Positions 54,021-63,147 of a DNA stretch of 64,000 bases are shown here, piece by piece. The notes below the pieces were generated by a model, which searched no databases, was not told the origin of the DNA, and saw only the letters and a list, made by a program, of their open reading frames with translations. This stretch comes from Halobellus rufus (GTDB taxonomy: Archaea; Halobacteriota; Halobacteria; Halobacteriales; Haloferacaceae). Position numbers and translations under genes: made by a program. Positions within the stretch are counted from its first letter, which is position 1, and every line of letters starts with the position of its first letter. The stretch is taken from NCBI RefSeq assembly GCF_000739575.1, contig NZ_BBJO01000024.1, positions 91,090 to 155,089 on the forward strand. The letters run 5' to 3'.

Positions 54021-54587
54021 TTAGATTCCGACCAGCGCCGCGATGAGGTTCGTCGCCTCCGAGACCGGCGTGTTGAGCGCGATGACGTAGTTGTGGACGG
54101 CGAACAGGATGCCGAGTTCCAGCAGCGTCACGAGGACCGTCACCCGCATCGCCCACTTGCTCGACGTCGCGACACCGGTGGGGAAGCCGTACTCCGTCGA
54201 GGAGAACGGGTACCAGAGCGCGATGCCCCGTTTCGAGCCGACGACGTCGAGGACGTAGTGGGTGGCGACGCCGATCCAGACGAACTGGAGGTTGCCGAAG
54301 AGGTACGGGAACGCGAGGAAGATGCCCAGCACGGGGAGGTTGTGCAGCGTCTTCCGGTGGCGGCCGAACGCGGTGTCGACGTCGGGAAAGAGCGCGCCGA
54401 GGATGACCGGCAGCGACAGCGCGGCGATCGACCGCCCGACGTCGCCCGCGAGCGCCCAGGCGGCGTCGGCGGTGCTCTCCCCGTTCGTCCCCTCGAGAAT
54501 CGGCCCGGCCGTCGGGTCGATAGCGAGGATGACCCCCAGCCCGATCGCCAAGAGCGCCCCGTTCAGCACGTGTCCGTCTTTGTTCAT
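54021..54587 (-). CDS. YdjM/LexA-binding-type membrane-bound metal-dependent hydrolase
   Basis: 188 aa, about four to five TM helices. YdjM-like motifs: KDGHVLNGALLAI near the start, LGALFPDVDT, HRKTLHNLPVLG, and VGVATHYVLDVV-like WIGVATHYVLD later. These His/Asp residues form the predicted metal site in the membrane. Function of the family is unclear (membrane lipid or phosphate hydrolysis suggested). Ends 22 bp from the convergent PHP gene. Confidence 0.88.
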   Translation of the reverse strand: MNKDGHVLNGALLAIGLGVILAIDPTAGPILEGTNGESTADAAWALAGDVGRSIAALSLPVILGALFPDVDTAFGRHRKTLHNLPVLGIFLAFPYLFGNLQFVWIGVATHYVLDVVGSKRGIALWYPFSSTEYGFPTGVATSSKWAMRVTVLVTLLELGILFAVHNYVIALNTPVSEATNLIAALVGI

Positions 54588-54656
54588 CGCCTGTGTCTGT
54601 GCGGGTCACCCCTACAAACGTTGTGTCTCGTCGCAGAATCACACCGCTCGCGATCC

Positions 54657-55169
54657 TCACGCGTCGACGGCCTCGAGGAGCGTTTCGAGCGCCCGACGGG
54701 CGATCTGCTCTTTGATCTGGGTTCGGGTCCCGTCGAACTCGAAGCGTTCCACGCGGGTGTAGGAGTCGCCGCTCCCCCACTCGCCGCGGTGGGCGAGACC
54801 CACGTAGACGGTTCCGACCGGCTTCTCGGGGGTGCCGCCCTCGGGACCGGCGATCCCGGTCGTCGAGACGCCCCAGTCGACGCCGGCGGTGTCGCGGACG
54901 CCGGCGGCCATCTCGCGGGCGACCGGCTCGGAGACCGCGCCGTGCTCGTCGAGGGACTCCCGCGAGACGCCGAGCGCGGTCAGCTTCGCGTCGTAGGAGT
55001 AGGTGACGACCGAGCGGTCGAAGTACGCCGAGGAGCCGGGGACGTCCGTCAGGAGCGAGCCGATCAGCCCGCCGGTGCAGGACTCCGCCACCGCGACGGT
55101 CGCGTCGGCCGCGTCGAGTGCGTCGCCGACGCGGACCTCGACCGGCGGTTCGGTTGCGAACTCTCGCAT
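54657..55169 (-). CDS. CinA-family nicotinamide-nucleotide amidase
   Basis: 170 aa from ATG 55169, a stand-alone CinA C-terminal domain (PncC). Conserved VAVAESCTGGLIGSLLT, the serine-nucleophile-like ESCTGG, SYFDRSVVTYSY-like block AYFDRSVVTYSYDAK and TGIAGPEGGTPEKPVGTVYVGL. It deamidates NMN to nicotinic acid mononucleotide in NAD recycling. Divergent from the aminotransferase gene, 99 bp apart. Confidence 0.92.
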   Translation of the reverse strand: MREFATEPPVEVRVGDALDAADATVAVAESCTGGLIGSLLTDVPGSSAYFDRSVVTYSYDAKLTALGVSRESLDEHGAVSEPVAREMAAGVRDTAGVDWGVSTTGIAGPEGGTPEKPVGTVYVGLAHRGEWGSGDSYTRVERFEFDGTRTQIKEQIARRALETLLEAVDA

Positions 55170-55268
55170 AAGCGTGATGACGCGGGGCGACCTCAAAAGT
55201 GGGCCGACGAGCGTGCGGCCGCCGCTGGCGAAAAGCACACCTGTCACGAATCCGTCGCCGAAGACGAG

Positions 55269-56405
55269 ATGGCAGACAGCGCCGACGCGTCGGCGGAGTC
55301 AGACGACGCGTACGACGAACCGCTCTTTCAGCGCGTCATCCAGTACGCGGCCGCCGCCGACCGCGACGTGATCGACATGGTGTCGGGCCACCCCGACTGG
55401 GAGCCGCCGGAGGCGCTCCGCGAGGGCCTGCACGCCTACGCCGACGCCCGGGAGTTCCAATATCCGCCGAGCGAGGGGCTCCGCGAACTCCGCGAGGCGA
55501 TCGCGGCCCGGCGGAACGTCGACGAGTCTCGAATCGTCGTCACCAACGGCGCGGGCGAGGCGAACTACCTCGCGATGGCGGGCGCGATCGAGCGCGGTTC
55601 GGGGTCTGAGTTCCTCCTCACCGACCCGGTCTACCCGTACTACCCCGGGAAAGCCGACCTGCTCGACGCCGACGCCACGCGCGTGCCGGTCCGCGAGGAC
55701 GGCCACGTCGACGTCGAGGCGATGCGCGCGGCCGCGACCGACGACACCGCGGCGATCGTCGTCAACACGCCGAACAACCCGACCGGAGCCGTCTACGACC
55801 GCGAGTCGGTCGCGGCGCTTGCGGACGTCGCCGGCGAGGTCGACGCGCTGCTCGTCGTCGACGAGGTGTACGACCACTTCGACTTTTCAAACCGGTTCGA
55901 GAGCGCGCTCACCCTCGGACGGGAGCACGTCGTCGTCACCTCGGCGTTCTCGAAGTCGATGGCGATCACGGGCTTCCGCGTCGGCTACGCGGTCTTCCCC
56001 GAGGACCTCGTCGAGGAGGCGCTGACGCGGCACATGCTCGTGAACGTCGCCACCAGCCGCCCGGCGCAGGCGGCCGTCGAACACGCCCTGCGGGAGACGC
56101 CGCCGTCGTACTACGAGTCGGTCCGCGACACGCTCCGAGAGCGGATCGACGCCTTCACCGACGCGCTCGACGCGGCGGGTGCGGACTACACCACGCCCGA
56201 GGGCGCGTTCTACGTCCTCGCGCGCTTCGAGGACTTCCCCGGGACGAGGGCGAACGTCGAACGCCTGATCGACGAGGCCGGCGTCGCGGGGATGCCCGGC
56301 GAGGCATTCGGCGACGTCTACGACGACTGGATCCGCTTCGCGCTCTGTACCGACCGCGCCGACGAGGCCGCAGACCGGCTCGCGGCGTACTTCGAGGACC
56401 GGTGA
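55269..56405 (+). CDS. class I/II pyridoxal-phosphate aminotransferase
   Basis: 378 aa from ATG 55269. Substrate and PLP motifs: MVSGHPDWEPP, VNTPNNPTGAVYDRE, VDEVYDHFDF, and the PLP Lys in SAFSKSMAITGFRVGY; Arg near the C-terminus in DWIRFALC. Fold type I aminotransferase, probably aspartate or aromatic amino acids; exact substrate not determinable. The frame is open far upstream but that is a GC-rich artefact. Confidence 0.92.
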   Translation: MADSADASAESDDAYDEPLFQRVIQYAAAADRDVIDMVSGHPDWEPPEALREGLHAYADAREFQYPPSEGLRELREAIAARRNVDESRIVVTNGAGEANYLAMAGAIERGSGSEFLLTDPVYPYYPGKADLLDADATRVPVREDGHVDVEAMRAAATDDTAAIVVNTPNNPTGAVYDRESVAALADVAGEVDALLVVDEVYDHFDFSNRFESALTLGREHVVVTSAFSKSMAITGFRVGYAVFPEDLVEEALTRHMLVNVATSRPAQAAVEHALRETPPSYYESVRDTLRERIDAFTDALDAAGADYTTPEGAFYVLARFEDFPGTRANVERLIDEAGVAGMPGEAFGDVYDDWIRFALCTDRADEAADRLAAYFEDR

Positions 56406-56461
56406 GCAACGCGCACCGCGCGACCGAGAAGTACACAAGTCCCCGTCTCCTCGCCCCGCGT

Positions 56462-57718
56462 ATGTCGAGCACCGACGTCGACGCCGCCGACGAGGAGCAC
56501 GGATCCGAGAGCGACGCCCCCGAGGCGGACACCTCGATCGACGTCGAGGCCGTCGAGAGCGTCGACCACGAGGAGCGCGAGGGGCCGGTCGGCGACGTCG
56601 ACGACGCGGCGCTGCCGGACTCGATCGACGCCCCGGACTACGTCCTCTACGGCGGGAAGGGCGGCGTCGGCAAGACGACGATGGCGGCCGCGACGGCGCT
56701 CTCGTCCGCCGCGGCCGGGACCTCGACGCTCGTGGTCTCCACGGATCCGGCGCACTCGCTGTCGGACACCCTCGACGTTGACGTGCCGCCGGAGCCGACG
56801 CGGATCCGCGAGTCGATCCCGCTGTACGCCGCCGAGATCGACCCCGACGCGGTCGTCGCCGGACCGTTCGCCGGCGGCGGGGGCGACACGGGCGGCGTAG
56901 ACGGCAGGGGCGCCGGTTCCGCCGGCGACGACGCCGGCTTCGATCACGACGCCGACGTCGGGGACAATCCGTTCGCGGGCGGAGACGGTAACGACGCCGC
57001 CGGCGCGTCCCCGTTCGGCGACCTCGGCGGGATGGAGGAGCTACTCGGCGGCGCGATGGGGCCGGGCTCGATGCCCGGAGCCGACGAGGCCGCCGCGATG
57101 CAGCAGTTGCTGGAGTACCTCGACGACCCGCGGTTCGACCGCGTCGTCGTCGACACCGCGCCGACCGGCCACACGCTCCGACTGCTCGAACTCCCGGAGA
57201 TGATGGACACGATGCTCGGGCGGGTCGCGAAGCTCCGCCAGCAGTTCTCCGGGATGATGGAGGGCGTCAAGGGGATGTTCGGGATGGGCGGCGGCGAGGC
57301 GGCCGCGCCCGACCTCGACGAACTCCGCGAGCGGATCGAGCGGCTCCGAGCCGTCCTGCGCGATCCCCGGAAGACCGACTTCCGCGTCGTGATGATCCCC
57401 GAAGAGATGAGCGTCGTCGAGTCCGAACGGCTCGTCGAGCGCCTCGACGGGTACGGGATCCCGGTGCAGACGCTCGTCGTCAACCGCGTGATGGAGGACC
57501 TCGCGGACGTGACGGCAGCGGAGGTCGACGATCGGTGGGTCGTCTCGCCCGATCTGGAGCACTGCGAGTTCTGTCAGCGCCGCTGGAACGTCCAGCAGGA
57601 CGCCATCGGCCGCGCGACCGAGCTGTTCCGGGGCCGCGACGTCCGGCGCGTGCCGCTACTGGCGGAGGAAGTCCGCGGCGAGCAGGCGCTCCGCGTCGTC
57701 GCCGCGTGTCTGGCCTGA
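56462..57718 (+). CDS. ArsA/Get3-family ATPase
   Basis: 418 aa from ATG 56462. Acidic ~55-residue N-terminal tail, deviant Walker A YGGKGGVGKTTMAAA, switch I VSTDPAHSLSDTL, switch II VVVDTAPTGHTLRLLELPE, and Cys pair CEFCQRRW near residue 370. Between switch I and II sits a ~75-residue Gly/Asp-rich insertion with repeated PFAGG/PFGDLGG units. Archaeal homologues are thought to target tail-anchored proteins (Get3-like); arsenite transport is unlikely without ArsB. Confidence 0.92.
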   Translation: MSSTDVDAADEEHGSESDAPEADTSIDVEAVESVDHEEREGPVGDVDDAALPDSIDAPDYVLYGGKGGVGKTTMAAATALSSAAAGTSTLVVSTDPAHSLSDTLDVDVPPEPTRIRESIPLYAAEIDPDAVVAGPFAGGGGDTGGVDGRGAGSAGDDAGFDHDADVGDNPFAGGDGNDAAGASPFGDLGGMEELLGGAMGPGSMPGADEAAAMQQLLEYLDDPRFDRVVVDTAPTGHTLRLLELPEMMDTMLGRVAKLRQQFSGMMEGVKGMFGMGGGEAAAPDLDELRERIERLRAVLRDPRKTDFRVVMIPEEMSVVESERLVERLDGYGIPVQTLVVNRVMEDLADVTAAEVDDRWVVSPDLEHCEFCQRRWNVQQDAIGRATELFRGRDVRRVPLLAEEVRGEQALRVVAACLA

Positions 57719-57732
57719 GTCGAGATCCCGCC

Positions 57733-58617
57733 CTACAGCTTTCTGAGGTACCGGTACGCCGTGTCGATCCACCGCGAGGGGAGGTGCCGCGCGAGGACGG
57801 AGATCCGGGCGGCGGTCCCCGGCTGATACCGCGCGTGCGGCTTCGTCGACGACGCGGCGTCGACGACATCCTCGGCGACGCGCTCCGGCGGGATCGCGCC
57901 GAGTCCGCCACCGCCGATCAACTGCGTCTCCGAGAACAGCTCGTAGAACGACTCGTAGGCACCGGAGCGTTCGATGCCCGTGATCGACCCCTCGGCGTCG
58001 TCGGCGTCGGTGTCACCGCCGTCGTCGTCCCCTCCGTCGCCGTTGACCTCGCGCTCGACCCGCTCGGAGAAGTTCGTCTCGACCGGTCCGGGTTCGATGA
58101 CCGACACGTCGATGCCGTACTCGTCGACCTCGTTTCGGAGCGCGTCGCTCATCGCTTCGAGCGCGAACTTCGAGCCCGCGTAGACGCCGCCGCCGGGGAA
58201 CGAGATCCGCCCCGCGGCGCTGGAGACGTTCACGATGGTTCCGTCCTCCTGAGCGCGCATGTGGGGCAGCACCGCGCGGATGAGCCGGTGCGGGCCGTAG
58301 ACGTTCACGTCGAACTGCCGGTGGACCTGTTCGGTCGGGACGTCTTCGAGCGGCCCCATCTGTCCGAACCCGGCGTTGTTGACGAGACAGGAGATGTGAC
58401 CCTCCTCGTCGATGATGCGGTCGACCACGCGGTCGACGTCGTCCTGGTCGGTGACGTCGAGCGTCGCGATGCGACAGCCCTGCTCGCCGAGCGTCTCGAC
58501 GTCGGCGGGGTTGCGGGCCGTCGCGTAGACGCACCAGTCCTCCTCGAGGAAGGCCAGTGCCGACGCGCGGCCGATGCCGGACGAACAGCCGGTGATGAGG
58601 ACTGTCTTCGGATGCAC
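57733..58617 (-). CDS. short-chain dehydrogenase/reductase
   Basis: 294 aa with GTG start at 58617. Rossmann motif TGCSSGIGRASAL, NNAG in CLVNNAGFGQMG, catalytic Ser (VNVSSAAG) and YAGSK (Tyr-x-x-x-Lys). A ~20-residue Asp/Gly-rich insertion (DGGDDDGGDTDADDAEG) after the substrate loop is typical halophilic padding. Classical SDR, NAD(P)-dependent, substrate unknown. Convergent with the ArsA gene, 14 bp between stops. Confidence 0.9.
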   Translation of the reverse strand: MHPKTVLITGCSSGIGRASALAFLEEDWCVYATARNPADVETLGEQGCRIATLDVTDQDDVDRVVDRIIDEEGHISCLVNNAGFGQMGPLEDVPTEQVHRQFDVNVYGPHRLIRAVLPHMRAQEDGTIVNVSSAAGRISFPGGGVYAGSKFALEAMSDALRNEVDEYGIDVSVIEPGPVETNFSERVEREVNGDGGDDDGGDTDADDAEGSITGIERSGAYESFYELFSETQLIGGGGLGAIPPERVAEDVVDAASSTKPHARYQPGTAARISVLARHLPSRWIDTAYRYLRKL

Positions 58618-58746
58618 GACTGCCGAAAGGTGCCGCCCGGTGTTAACTGTGGGCGGTTCCGCGTCACCGACCACCTCCGACGGCCCGGCGGAGCGTCGAC
58701 CGGACCGATGACCAACGCTTAACTTACTCGCTCGGCTGCTTCGGGT

Positions 58747-60237
58747 ATGCGATTCGACCGACGAGCCGGCGTCTTCCTCCACCTCACCTCCCTCCCGGGT
58801 CCGCACGGCATCGGCGACCTCGGCGACGGCGCGCGCGGGTTCGTCGACTGGCTCGCCGACGCCGCGCAGTCGTACTGGCAGTTCTGCCCGCTCGGGCCGA
58901 CCGCGTCGGTCCACGGCGACTCGCCGTATCAGGCCTACTCGGCGTTCGCCGGGAACCCGCTGCTCGTCAGCCTCGAACGACTCGTCGATGCGGGGTATCT
59001 CGACGACGACGACCTAGCACCCGTCCCCGACTTCTCGCCCCACGACGTCGACTACGACGCAGTTCGGGAGTACAAGACCGACCAGCTCCGCGCGGCCGCG
59101 AACAACTTCCGTGACGACGCGGACGGGGCGGCGAAAGCGGCGTTCGACGACTTCCGCGAGCGCGAGTCGGACTGGCTCGACGACTACGCGCTGTTTATGG
59201 CGCTGCGAACGCGGTACGACGGCGCGTGGATCGACTGGCCCGAGCCCGTGCGGACCCGCGACCCCGAGGCGCGCGCGCGACACCGCGAGGAACTGTCCGA
59301 GGAGGTCCACTACCGCGAGTTCGTCCAGTTCGCGTTCGACACTCAGTGGCGCGACCTCCGGCGCTACGCCGACGAGCACGGGATCGACCTCGTCGGCGAT
59401 CTGCCGATCTACGTCGCGCTCGACAGCGCCGACGTGTGGGCGAACCCCGAGGCGTTCGATCTCACCGACGAGGGCGGGCCCGCGGCCGTCGCGGGCGTCC
59501 CGCCGAACCCCGGCGACGACGGCCAGCGGTGGGGCAATCCCGTCTACGACTGGGATGCGCTCCGCGAGACCGGCTACGAGTGGTGGATCGCGCGGCTCGA
59601 CCGCCTGTTCGACCTCGTCGACGTCACCCGGATCGACCACTTCAAGGGGTTCGACGAGTTCTGGGCGATCCCCGCCGAATCTGACTCGCCGGCCGACGGC
59701 GAGTGGCGCGACGCGCCCGGCGTCGACTTCTTCGAGACCGTCGCCGAGCGGCTCGGCGACCTGCCCTTCGTCGTCGAGGACCTCGGGTTCGTCGATCAGT
59801 CGCTCGTCGACCTCCGCGAGCGCTTCGGGTTCCCCGCGATGCGCGTCCCCCACTACGCCGACTGGTGCCGCGAGGGCGATATGTACCAGCCGATGCACTA
59901 CCCCGAGAACAGCGTCGCCTACACGTCGACGCACGACACGAACACCCTCGTCGGCTACTACGAGTCGCTGCCGGCCCAGCAGCGCGACTGCCTCCACTAC
60001 AACATCGGCGCGGAAGGCTCCGAGATCAACTGGTCGGTGATCGAGGCGGTCTGGCGCTCCGACGCCGCCGTGGCGTTCACGACGGTTCAGGACGTGCTCG
60101 GCCTCGACGAGCGCGCGCGGTTCAACCGTCCGGGGACCGCGACGGGTAACTGGGCGTGGCGCTGCACCCGATCCGCGTTCGACGAGGACGCTGCGGCCCG
60201 ATTGGCGCGCCTGACCGACGAGCACGTTCGGGACTGA
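58747..60237 (+). CDS. malQ: 4-alpha-glucanotransferase (amylomaltase)
   Basis: 496 aa, GH77 length. Start RAGVFLHLTSLPGPHGIGDLG; conserved SPYQAYSAFAGNPLLVSLE; catalytic Asp in VTRIDHFKGF; acid/base Glu in VVEDLGFV; third carboxylate in STHDTNTLVGYY. It transfers 1,4-glucan chains between maltodextrins. Single gene; divergent from the SDR gene with ~130 bp between. Confidence 0.95.
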   Translation: MRFDRRAGVFLHLTSLPGPHGIGDLGDGARGFVDWLADAAQSYWQFCPLGPTASVHGDSPYQAYSAFAGNPLLVSLERLVDAGYLDDDDLAPVPDFSPHDVDYDAVREYKTDQLRAAANNFRDDADGAAKAAFDDFRERESDWLDDYALFMALRTRYDGAWIDWPEPVRTRDPEARARHREELSEEVHYREFVQFAFDTQWRDLRRYADEHGIDLVGDLPIYVALDSADVWANPEAFDLTDEGGPAAVAGVPPNPGDDGQRWGNPVYDWDALRETGYEWWIARLDRLFDLVDVTRIDHFKGFDEFWAIPAESDSPADGEWRDAPGVDFFETVAERLGDLPFVVEDLGFVDQSLVDLRERFGFPAMRVPHYADWCREGDMYQPMHYPENSVAYTSTHDTNTLVGYYESLPAQQRDCLHYNIGAEGSEINWSVIEAVWRSDAAVAFTTVQDVLGLDERARFNRPGTATGNWAWRCTRSAFDEDAAARLARLTDEHVRD

Positions 60238-60322
60238 GACGAGGCCGGACGCCACGGAGTCGAGGCGGCCGACCCCGAACGCATCGAAACCGGGATACGC
60301 CCCGCGTCCCTCCCGACTGTCG

Positions 60323-61282
60323 ATGACGGCACACTCCGGCTCGCGAGGCGACGCCGAGGCGACGCTCGAGACGGGCGCGATCGACCTCTCGGAGGTCGCC
60401 GGCCCGTTCGACCTGCAGTCGACGCTGGAGAGCGGGCAGTCGTACCTGTGGGACCGCCCGGACGGTCGGATGTACGAGTCGACCGACGTCCACGGCGGCG
60501 ACGCGTGGTACCGGACGGTCGTCCCCCCGATCGACGGCGTCACCGACGAGGCCGTCTTCGTGCGCGTCCGCCAGCGCGACGGCGCGTTGGAGTGGGAGGC
60601 GACCGCGGATCCCGTGCCCGCGCTGGGTCACCTGCTCCGCCTCGACGACGACCTCGAGGCGATCTACGCGGCCGCGCCCGACGACGACGTCTTCGAGCGG
60701 GCGTTCGAGGCCTACAGGGGGATGCGGCTCGTCCGCGACCCGCCGTTTCCCTGTCTCGTCTCCTTTATCTGCTCGGCGCAGATGCGCGTCTCGCGGATCC
60801 ACGGGATGCAGATGGCGCTGGCGGAGGCGTTCGGTACGCCGTGGGCGGTCGGCGGCGAGACGGTCCACGCGTTCCCGACGCCGGAACAACTCGCCGCGCG
60901 CGAGGAGGCGGAGCTCCGGGAGCTGAAACTGGGCTATCGCGCGCCGTACGTCGGAGAGACCGCGGAGATGGTCGCCTCCGGCGAGGCGCACCCGGCCGAG
61001 GCGGTCGGCCTCGACTACGAGGACGCCCGGGAGTCGCTCACGCGCTTCGTCGGCGTCGGCGACAAGGTCGCCGACTGCGTCCTGCTGTTCTCGCTGGGCT
61101 ACCTCGAAGCGGTCCCGCTCGATACGTGGATCCGCGGGGCCATCGCCGACCGCTTCCCCGAGTGCGACCGGGGCAACTACGCCGAGACGTCGCGCGCGCT
61201 CCGAGAGCGGCTCGGCGGCGAGTACGCGGGCTACGTCCAGACGTACCTGTTTCACTACCTCCGTTCCGGCGGCGAGGCGTGA
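60323..61282 (+). CDS. OGG1/AlkA-type DNA glycosylase
   Basis: 319 aa. N-terminal beta domain (FDLQSTLESGQSYLWDR), then a helix-hairpin-helix-GPD fold: FICSAQMRVSRIHGM, LTRFVGVGDKVADCVLLFSL with the catalytic Lys (VGDKVADC, as in OGG1), and Asp in PLDTWIRG. This combination indicates a bifunctional 8-oxoguanine glycosylase/lyase; a 3-methyladenine glycosylase is less likely because it would lack the Lys. It follows malQ by 85 bp. Confidence 0.9.
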   Translation: MTAHSGSRGDAEATLETGAIDLSEVAGPFDLQSTLESGQSYLWDRPDGRMYESTDVHGGDAWYRTVVPPIDGVTDEAVFVRVRQRDGALEWEATADPVPALGHLLRLDDDLEAIYAAAPDDDVFERAFEAYRGMRLVRDPPFPCLVSFICSAQMRVSRIHGMQMALAEAFGTPWAVGGETVHAFPTPEQLAAREEAELRELKLGYRAPYVGETAEMVASGEAHPAEAVGLDYEDARESLTRFVGVGDKVADCVLLFSLGYLEAVPLDTWIRGAIADRFPECDRGNYAETSRALRERLGGEYAGYVQTYLFHYLRSGGEA

Positions 61283-61360
61283 GGCGGGGCCGAGAGGGCG
61301 CGCTCACGAATCGGTCGGACGGGCGAACCTTTGATGCCCTCGGCGGACGAATCTGCTCGT

Positions 61361-61870
61361 ATGGATTGCAGAGTCGTCGTCGAGGCCGCGATTCCGGTGT
61401 ACGACGTGGCGACGCCCGACGAGGCGATCCGCATCGCCATCTCGAAGACGGGCGAGATGCTCAATCCGGACCTGAGCTACGTCGAGATCTCGATGGGGTC
61501 GCGGACGACACCTGGCGGGGAGGAGCTCCCGCCGGCGTTCGTCGCGGCCGACGAGGCCCTCGTGGCGCTCGAACTGGAGATGACCGTGTTCAACGTCGAA
61601 CAGGAGGAGCACGCCTCCCGAATCGCCCGCAAGGAGATCGGTCAGCGACTCGAAAACGTCCCCCTGAAAGTGCTCACCGTCGAGCGGATCCCCGAAGACG
61701 AAGAGAACGGCGAGGACGGGCAGGGAGAGGAAGACGAGCCCGATGACGCGGGGGACGCGGGGAGCGACGGAAGCTCCTCCGAAGACGGTACAGCGTCCGG
61801 ATCGGCGGAAACCGACGCCGACGACGAGGACCTCATCCCCGAGTTCGACGACCTGCTGGAAGACAACTGA
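61361..61870 (+). CDS. DUF555 domain protein
   Basis: 169 aa from ATG 61361. Residues 1-105 match the archaeal DUF555 family: CRVVVEAAIPVYDVATPDEA, LNPDLSYVEISMGSR, AFVAADEALVALELEMTVFN, EHASRIARKEIGQRL. The C-terminal 60 residues are an acidic Ser/Asp/Glu tail. Function unknown. It follows the glycosylase gene by ~80 bp, same strand. Confidence 0.9.
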   Translation: MDCRVVVEAAIPVYDVATPDEAIRIAISKTGEMLNPDLSYVEISMGSRTTPGGEELPPAFVAADEALVALELEMTVFNVEQEEHASRIARKEIGQRLENVPLKVLTVERIPEDEENGEDGQGEEDEPDDAGDAGSDGSSSEDGTASGSAETDADDEDLIPEFDDLLEDN

Positions 61871-61960
61871 GACGTGGGCGCGCCGCCGGCGATCCGGCCC
61901 GCGCGACGTCGCCGCCGCTGGTCGGTCGTGGCGTCTAGAGGATGCGGTAAGTCGTCGCGA

Positions 61961-62197
61961 TCAGTCCGCGGTCGCCGCGACGCGGCTCTGTTCGGCCTCG
62001 TCGAGCGATGAGGTGATTCCCTTGACCAGTTTGAAAACAGCCGCTTTGTGATCCGTTTTCGATTTGTGAATCGACGTCGGTCGGACGCCGAGTTCGTTGT
62101 ATGCTTCGAGCGAAACGTCTTCGTCTTCCCACATCTCGACCTGTGTGTGTACCTCTGCAAGCAGGCCGTGAAGGTGGATGAGCTCCTGCTTCTTCAT
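61961..62197 (-). CDS. UPF0058 family protein
   Basis: 78 aa from ATG 62197: KKQELIHLHGLLAEVHTQVE, then LGVRPTSIHKSKTDHKAAVF and an acidic C-terminus. A helical archaeal family (UPF0058, metal-binding His candidates) of unknown function. The ~90 bp on its left to the DUF555 gene hold nothing else. Divergent from aIF2-beta with ~250 bp between, which includes its promoter. Confidence 0.9.
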   Translation of the reverse strand: MKKQELIHLHGLLAEVHTQVEMWEDEDVSLEAYNELGVRPTSIHKSKTDHKAAVFKLVKGITSSLDEAEQSRVAATAD

Positions 62198-62444
62198 GAG
62201 CAACCCTGAATTGAGACTGGAAGGATATATTACTATCCTGAGCCTCGTTAACACGGACCTGTCGAATATCCGGTCGAAACGCCTCGATTCGGCTGATTTT
62301 CAGTTTTCAATGATGAAGGATTGGGGGACGGCTGCCGGCAATCGTGCGATCCTGTCACACGTTCGAACGGTGGGGCCGTCGTCGAACCGGACCGAACGCA
62401 CTGGAGTATGAACGCTTTACACGACGCGCGTCGATAGGACGGGT

Positions 62445-62852
62445 ATGGACTACGAGGACCAACTCGATCGAGCACTCGAACAGTCACCGGACATCGCCGA
62501 GGGTGGCGCGCGGTTCGAGGTTCCCGATCCCGAGGTCCGTCCGGAGGGACACGTGACCGTCTGGGAGAACTTCGAGGCAACTCACGACCGACTCGCCCGC
62601 GACCCGGACCACCTCGTCCGATTCATGCAGTCGGAACTCGGCACGAGCGCGCACATCGACGACCGCGGCCGAGCGCGCTTCACCGGCGATTTCAAACAGC
62701 GGCGCGTCTCCGAGGCGTTGGACGCGTACGTCGATCAGTTCGTGACGTGCAGCGAGTGCGACTCGCCGGATACCCGACTCATCGAACAGCAGGGAACGAC
62801 GGTGTTGAAATGCGACGCCTGCGGCGCGATCTCGTCGATCCCCGATCTCTAA
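62445..62852 (+). CDS. translation initiation factor aIF2 subunit beta
   Basis: 135 aa, complete. N-terminal alpha/beta core (VWENFEATHDRLARDPDHLV) and zinc ribbon CSECDSPD ... CDACGA at the C-terminus. Part of the aIF2 trimer that brings Met-tRNAi to the small ribosomal subunit. ATG at 62445. It is convergent with the zinc-ribbon gene at 62895. Confidence 0.95.
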   Translation: MDYEDQLDRALEQSPDIAEGGARFEVPDPEVRPEGHVTVWENFEATHDRLARDPDHLVRFMQSELGTSAHIDDRGRARFTGDFKQRRVSEALDAYVDQFVTCSECDSPDTRLIEQQGTTVLKCDACGAISSIPDL

Positions 62853-62894
62853 AAAACCGAGCGCAAGCCGCGGTGACCGCCCTCGCGGGGGCGT

Positions 62895-63074
62895 TCACTC
62901 GAACTGTTTTATCGTGTCGAGGTCGCGTTCGGTCCGCATAAACTCCGCCAACCGGCGCGTCGCACCGCAGGAAGAGCAGGTGAAGTTCTGGCGGTGATTG
63001 GGCAGCGACGTCGGCTCCGCTTGCCAGCCTTTCGTGCACTCGGGACACAGCAGTCGGACAAACGCTTCGACCAT
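62895..63074 (-). CDS. small zinc-ribbon protein (59 aa)
   Basis: 59 aa read directly from the minus strand: ATG 63072-63074, stop 62895-62897. It begins MVEAFVRLLCPECTKGW and has a second knuckle CSSCGATRRLAEF. CPEC (10-13) and CSSC (33-36) make one zinc ribbon. The C-terminus is charged. Overlapping frames on the other strand are shadows. Haloarchaeal small zinc proteins of this form are widespread; role unknown. Confidence 0.75.
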   Translation of the reverse strand: MVEAFVRLLCPECTKGWQAEPTSLPNHRQNFTCSSCGATRRLAEFMRTERDLDTIKQFE

Positions 63075-63147
63075 ACGCTCACCGACTCGCGGTACGTCAA
63101 TAAATGTTCGTGCGGGATCGGTGGAGGGCGTTCGCGGACCGGTCCGC

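Noticed and set aside
56462..57718. Arsenite efflux ATPase
   Set aside because: No ArsB, ArsD or ArsR genes nearby; the sequence fits the Get3-like archaeal group.
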